DNA from: Larix sibirica
Lineage: Eukaryota > Streptophyta > Pinopsida > Pinales > Pinaceae
Reading direction: 5' to 3'
DNA: 22,378 bases
Assembly (NCBI GenBank): GCA_004151065.3
Contig: NWUY0300045756.1
Location: forward strand, 22,227-44,604
A program made the position numbers and the translations under genes. Shown here one piece after another: positions 19,063 to 22,378 of this stretch. Position 1 is the stretch's first letter; each line of letters opens with the position of its first letter. The notes beneath the pieces are model-generated. The model did no database searches, was not told the DNA's origin, and worked only from the letters and a program-made list of their open reading frames with translations.

Positions 19063-20340
19063 TACTCTAAGTAGGTGTGGACGGAGTTACGATTCAAACT
19101 AGCAGGGTAAGTTGTAGCAACAATTGTAGCCTTATGCTAGTGAATGGCAATCATTGAAGAGGCTTGGACTGCTGTCACCTTATCCAATCTCTTAACTTCT
19201 TCAGGATCTAGTGTTGTCCCAAGGGGAGAGCCCTTTAATGTACCTGCCCACGCAATTGCAAACACCTCCAACCACCTTATAGCAAAGATCAGTGCCTTTA
19301 ATGGAATCAAGAAATAAATGAAGAAAGTCCACTAGACCTATCAAGGAGTTATTTCAATTAGGCAATTGTCCAACCAGCAGATAATAAGGAGGAATATCAG
19401 TACTGTATTGACCCTTTAGGTATAAGTGTACAGTCGAAATGATATATCAGAAGTATAGTTCAAGATCACTGTAAGTGGATCTCTTCAATGCAGAGATATC
19501 ACTAGAACTAAAACTCAGTATTCACCGGATTAAACTAGTCATAAAGGCACCAGTATAGTATAACTGCTGCAGTTTACTATTAAAAGGATCTGATACTAGT
19601 AATCAGGTATCACTGTAACGTAGAGTTGTAAAGAAATCACCAACAGAATGGTCGCTATAATTAAGTATTGACCAATCATCAAGCATTGGACATCATGTGC
19701 ATTGTACCAGTGAAAGATTGTGAATATCTGTGTAACTACTAGAGAATATCAGCTTTGAAAAGCAGTACATACCAGCATGAAATTAGAATTTATCAGCAGT
19801 ATACTTCAAGGATAAAAACCACATATAAGTAGTGCATGTCAATATTAACATTAGCATCAATGATCAACACTGTGACCATCATAAAACAGTGTGCATATAT
19901 GCCAGCTGCTAACAGTATTAAACATTAGTACTTATTGACATTAATCAGCAGTAATGGCAGTCATACATTTCAGTATACACTTCTAATTTGTGGTCTGAAC
20001 ATAACCATCTAACAGTAGCTTTTAACCAATCACAAAGTAAGCAAACAATTCCCAAAATCCACACATTAAGGTAACTCAGCTTTCAGATGTAAATTGTATC
20101 CACCATAATTCAAAATAGTTAGAGAATCCACAATACTTAAAGAGTCTAAAAGGGAAACCAAAAGTTGTCCCAATTATCCAGCCTTTTAAGATGGTCTGAA
20201 ACTTTGTCTGTAGTGAGGCTGCCCTAACTGCCAGCTGTAGCAGCAGAGAAACAAGGCCTAAACAGGGCACTTGAGGTGGCTCAAGGGCATGAAAACAGCT
20301 CGCTGGAAATAAGGGAGGCAACCAGGGTGGACACAGAGAT
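19063..20340. other. Non-coding, CAGTA-rich spacer
   Basis: There is no coding signal. Between 19398 and 20017 the pentamer CAGTA occurs nine times on the plus strand (19398, 19516, 19551, 19763, 19797, 19913, 19948, 19971, 20013), several as CAGCAGTA or CAGTATA. About one would be expected by chance. There is no regular period. The open frame at 20076-20321 on the minus strand has no motif. Confidence 0.5.
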
Positions 20341-20343
20341 CTT

Positions 20344-20465
20344 AGGACGCCGAAATCTTAGGCCCCGAAATTTTCAGGTCCCGAAAAACTTAGGGCCAAA
20401 ATTTTACGAGGTCCGAAAATTTAGGATCCCAAAGTTTCAGGGGCGAAATTTTAGGGCCTAAAAAT
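20344..20465. repeat. Short-period degenerate array (~15-nt units)
   Basis: About eight units of the type CTTAGG-CC-CGAAATTTT follow one another. CGAAA is exact at 20351, 20366, 20382, 20414 and 20444, with one-base variants at about 20396, 20430 and 20458, giving spacings of 14-18 bases. In the plus frame this reads as a five-residue periodic peptide (RNLRP, RNFQV, PKNLG, PKFYE, VRKFR and so on). It then grades into T-rich low-complexity DNA. Confidence 0.7.
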
Positions 20466-22262
20466 TTTGCAAGAAATTTTATTTTTTGATTTTTTGGATT
20501 TTTGTAATTTTTAAGGTTTTCTGATTTTATGATTTGTTTACGGCTTTTTATGGATAAAAACGCAGTTTTGACCTAACTAATCTAATCTAACCATGCAAAT
20601 GCATATGATACACATGAAATACTGAGATTTTGATTAAAAAAATGACAAACTAAAGGTTTTTATGAAATTTACTTCAAATCCTAGGCCATGAGGGATGGTG
20701 ACCAGTCTCCCTCTTGGAGTATTTCCCTAAGGATCACTAATTAGGGCTTCCAACAACAACCTCTAGGGTTCGTTGAAGGAGCCTAATAAGGGAAAAATTC
20801 AGAGATCCAAGGCCAAACAAGAGAAAACTCCTTCAAGAGGACATTTTCTACCATGCAAAAAAAGACAAAAGGCTGGTAAGGAGGCCTAAATCAGAAAAAA
20901 TGCAGCATTACAACCACCATTCAATACACATAGAAACATAAACTCCAATGGAGCAACCAAGAAAACCCTGGATCCTCCTTGTGCTCGTGTTCTTCCCACA
21001 ATGCTAGCATCAATCTTGCATGTGCATGAAACCCTAGAATTCATCCATCATTTCACCATAAAGCCAAAGAAGAAAAACTCCAAGAGGTGTGCATCACTTT
21101 AGAGAGGTCAATTAGGGTAAAAAAGTAACATAACGGTTTTTAATCCCAAGTCTTGTGCTTTACAAATGAAAAAATGAATAGATATTTATATCCATTTTAG
21201 CACAAGATTTAATTTTTATCAAGCCTACATGTCATTTTAAAATTAAAACAATAATTAATACTAAAATATTCCAAAATAAAAAAAATTAGGGCATGTCATC
21301 CACATGTTGGGGACTAGACCCTAAAACTGACAATAATGATGAAAAATGTTAAAATAAGCAAGCAAGGCCATATTGTGACTACAAGAGTGAGCCTAGGGAG
21401 GACAATATGCCCCTACTAACCCCAGAATGTTGAAAAAGGCTCCTCAACGTCCCCCTTGCCTTAGCTTGAGGCTTGATCAATCTTGATGATGTCATAGGGT
21501 CGATTTGGTCAGAGAGGACAAAATCAGCTGCAAAGAAGAGTCCAAATGAGGGTGAGAGAGGTGGACTTAGGGATGACCTCCCTAGAAGAAGCATAGTCCC
21601 CCTCAAGACATAAAAGACATGGTGGTCATGTGACCCAATTGGCCACACCTGGAAGCCACGGACACCAACCCAAAGGCTAAAAGCCCCATAAAGAGTTGTC
21701 AGCAATGCCACAAAGCCATAGTACTTACAAGAGAAAAACCAACGGGCTCGTCCATGGCCAACAATACACGAACAAACCCACACTTGGCCTTTTGAAAAAT
21801 TTTAGCCCTTCTCTACCAAACGACCTGCTGGAACGTTGTAGATTGTTGAACCGTAACACTAGCTCCAACTGCGGGACATATGCTCTTCCTGGGAGTATAT
21901 GAGAAACGCCTAGAATTCTCTGGGTACCTGTAGACCTGCACACATATGTAACACACAAGGACATCAAATGCATCAAAGGAAGACACTTTTGTCCTACCTT
22001 GTTCAAAATGAAATGCAAATAACTCAAAAATGAAGGAACAAAAAATGCAATACATGGGTAACAGTAAATGTTGAACTCAAATGAAATTAAATCTACCTAC
22101 CCTACCTATGAGGACAGAAAAGGGTCAAGTGAAATCATGCCACCAATGTAGCCACCTGAGTATTTGATTTGTACATGATTTTCTTCCTTTGTCTTTACAG
22201 ATTATCCAGGACAGAATCACATCAATAATAAGTCGTGTACATATTGTACATATTGTTGCCGT
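20466..22262. other. Non-coding stretch, repeat-like, no gene recognised
   Basis: It contains AT-rich DNA and several phrases that look like LTR or leader pieces (for example CTCTAGGGTTCGTTGAAGGA near 20760). Open frames on the minus strand at 21379-21783 (134 codons) and 21725-22055 lack motifs and are not called as genes. Confidence 0.4.
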
Positions 22263-22320
22263 CGGATATGCACCTCGGGGAAAAGGGGGTTAGCGTGGCA
22301 GAAATCTTCAAGCCACTGGG
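22263..22320. repeat. 58-bp conserved module, copy 2
   Basis: It is the same orientation as copy 1 and lies exactly 3750 bases downstream, with three differences. Flanks are unrelated to those of copy 1. Downstream, GAGTTGAG (near 22341) is followed about 14 bases later by the complementary CTCAACTC, a possible hairpin. Its element may continue beyond the window. Confidence 0.85.
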
Positions 22321-22378
22321 TGCGTCCTTGGGGGCAAGCAAAGAGTTGAGATACTGTCACTCAACACTCAACTCCTCC

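Noticed and set aside
21379-21783. 134-codon minus-strand open frame
   Set aside because: No recognisable motif, biased Ser/Leu/Gly content, and overlapping open frames in other registers; not supported as a gene.
1-22378. CRISPR arrays, operons, prophage or bacterial origin
   Set aside because: Low gene density, plant-type protease, LINE, PLE and BED fossils and splice-like signals all point to a plant nuclear genome; no spaced palindromic array is present.

Overview
The window looks like plant nuclear DNA from a large, repeat-rich genome, most likely a gymnosperm and probably a conifer. The grounds are one intact plant-type protease gene in about 22 kb, a background of heavily decayed retroelements, short N gaps typical of a draft assembly, and a fossil Penelope-like reverse transcriptase. 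Penelope-like elements are rare in seed plants, but a lineage has been described from conifers. The species call is inference.

Layout. Positions 1-3600 hold an AT-rich stretch with CGATTTT motifs and, on the minus strand at about 1925-2830, a frameshifted Penelope-like reverse transcriptase. Positions 3620-3890 hold a dense GTAC cluster and a GC-rich imperfect duplication, possibly the end of a DNA transposon. The only intact gene is an intronless nepenthesin-type aspartic protease on the minus strand at 5354-6838, close to the Arabidopsis At4g16563 type. An exon-like open segment of unknown identity lies at 7599-7914 (+).

Positions 9629-15050 are a nest of repeats. Two direct copies of a ~1-kb dispersed repeat (9629-10626 and 14042-15050) flank a decayed LINE ORF1 (DUF4283 plus CCHC knuckle, minus strand, 11000-12304) and a BED-finger fragment of a hAT-like transposase (12660-12893, minus). 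The second copy adjoins an LTR-like promoter region on the minus strand (15051-15430).

Positions 17517-19062 (+) are the 3' part of a LINE ORF2: the RT thumb region, then a linker and a zf-RVT domain. It is disrupted by stops and by a ~400-bp tandem duplication. It also contains a 58-bp module that recurs almost exactly at 22263-22320. The remainder (19063-22262) is non-coding, with a region rich in CAGTA and an array of about eight ~15-nt units.

No operon-like or cooperative gene system is visible. Apart from the protease and perhaps the exon-like segment, the content is a record of transposable-element insertion, decay and local duplication. I found no tRNA, rRNA or CRISPR array.
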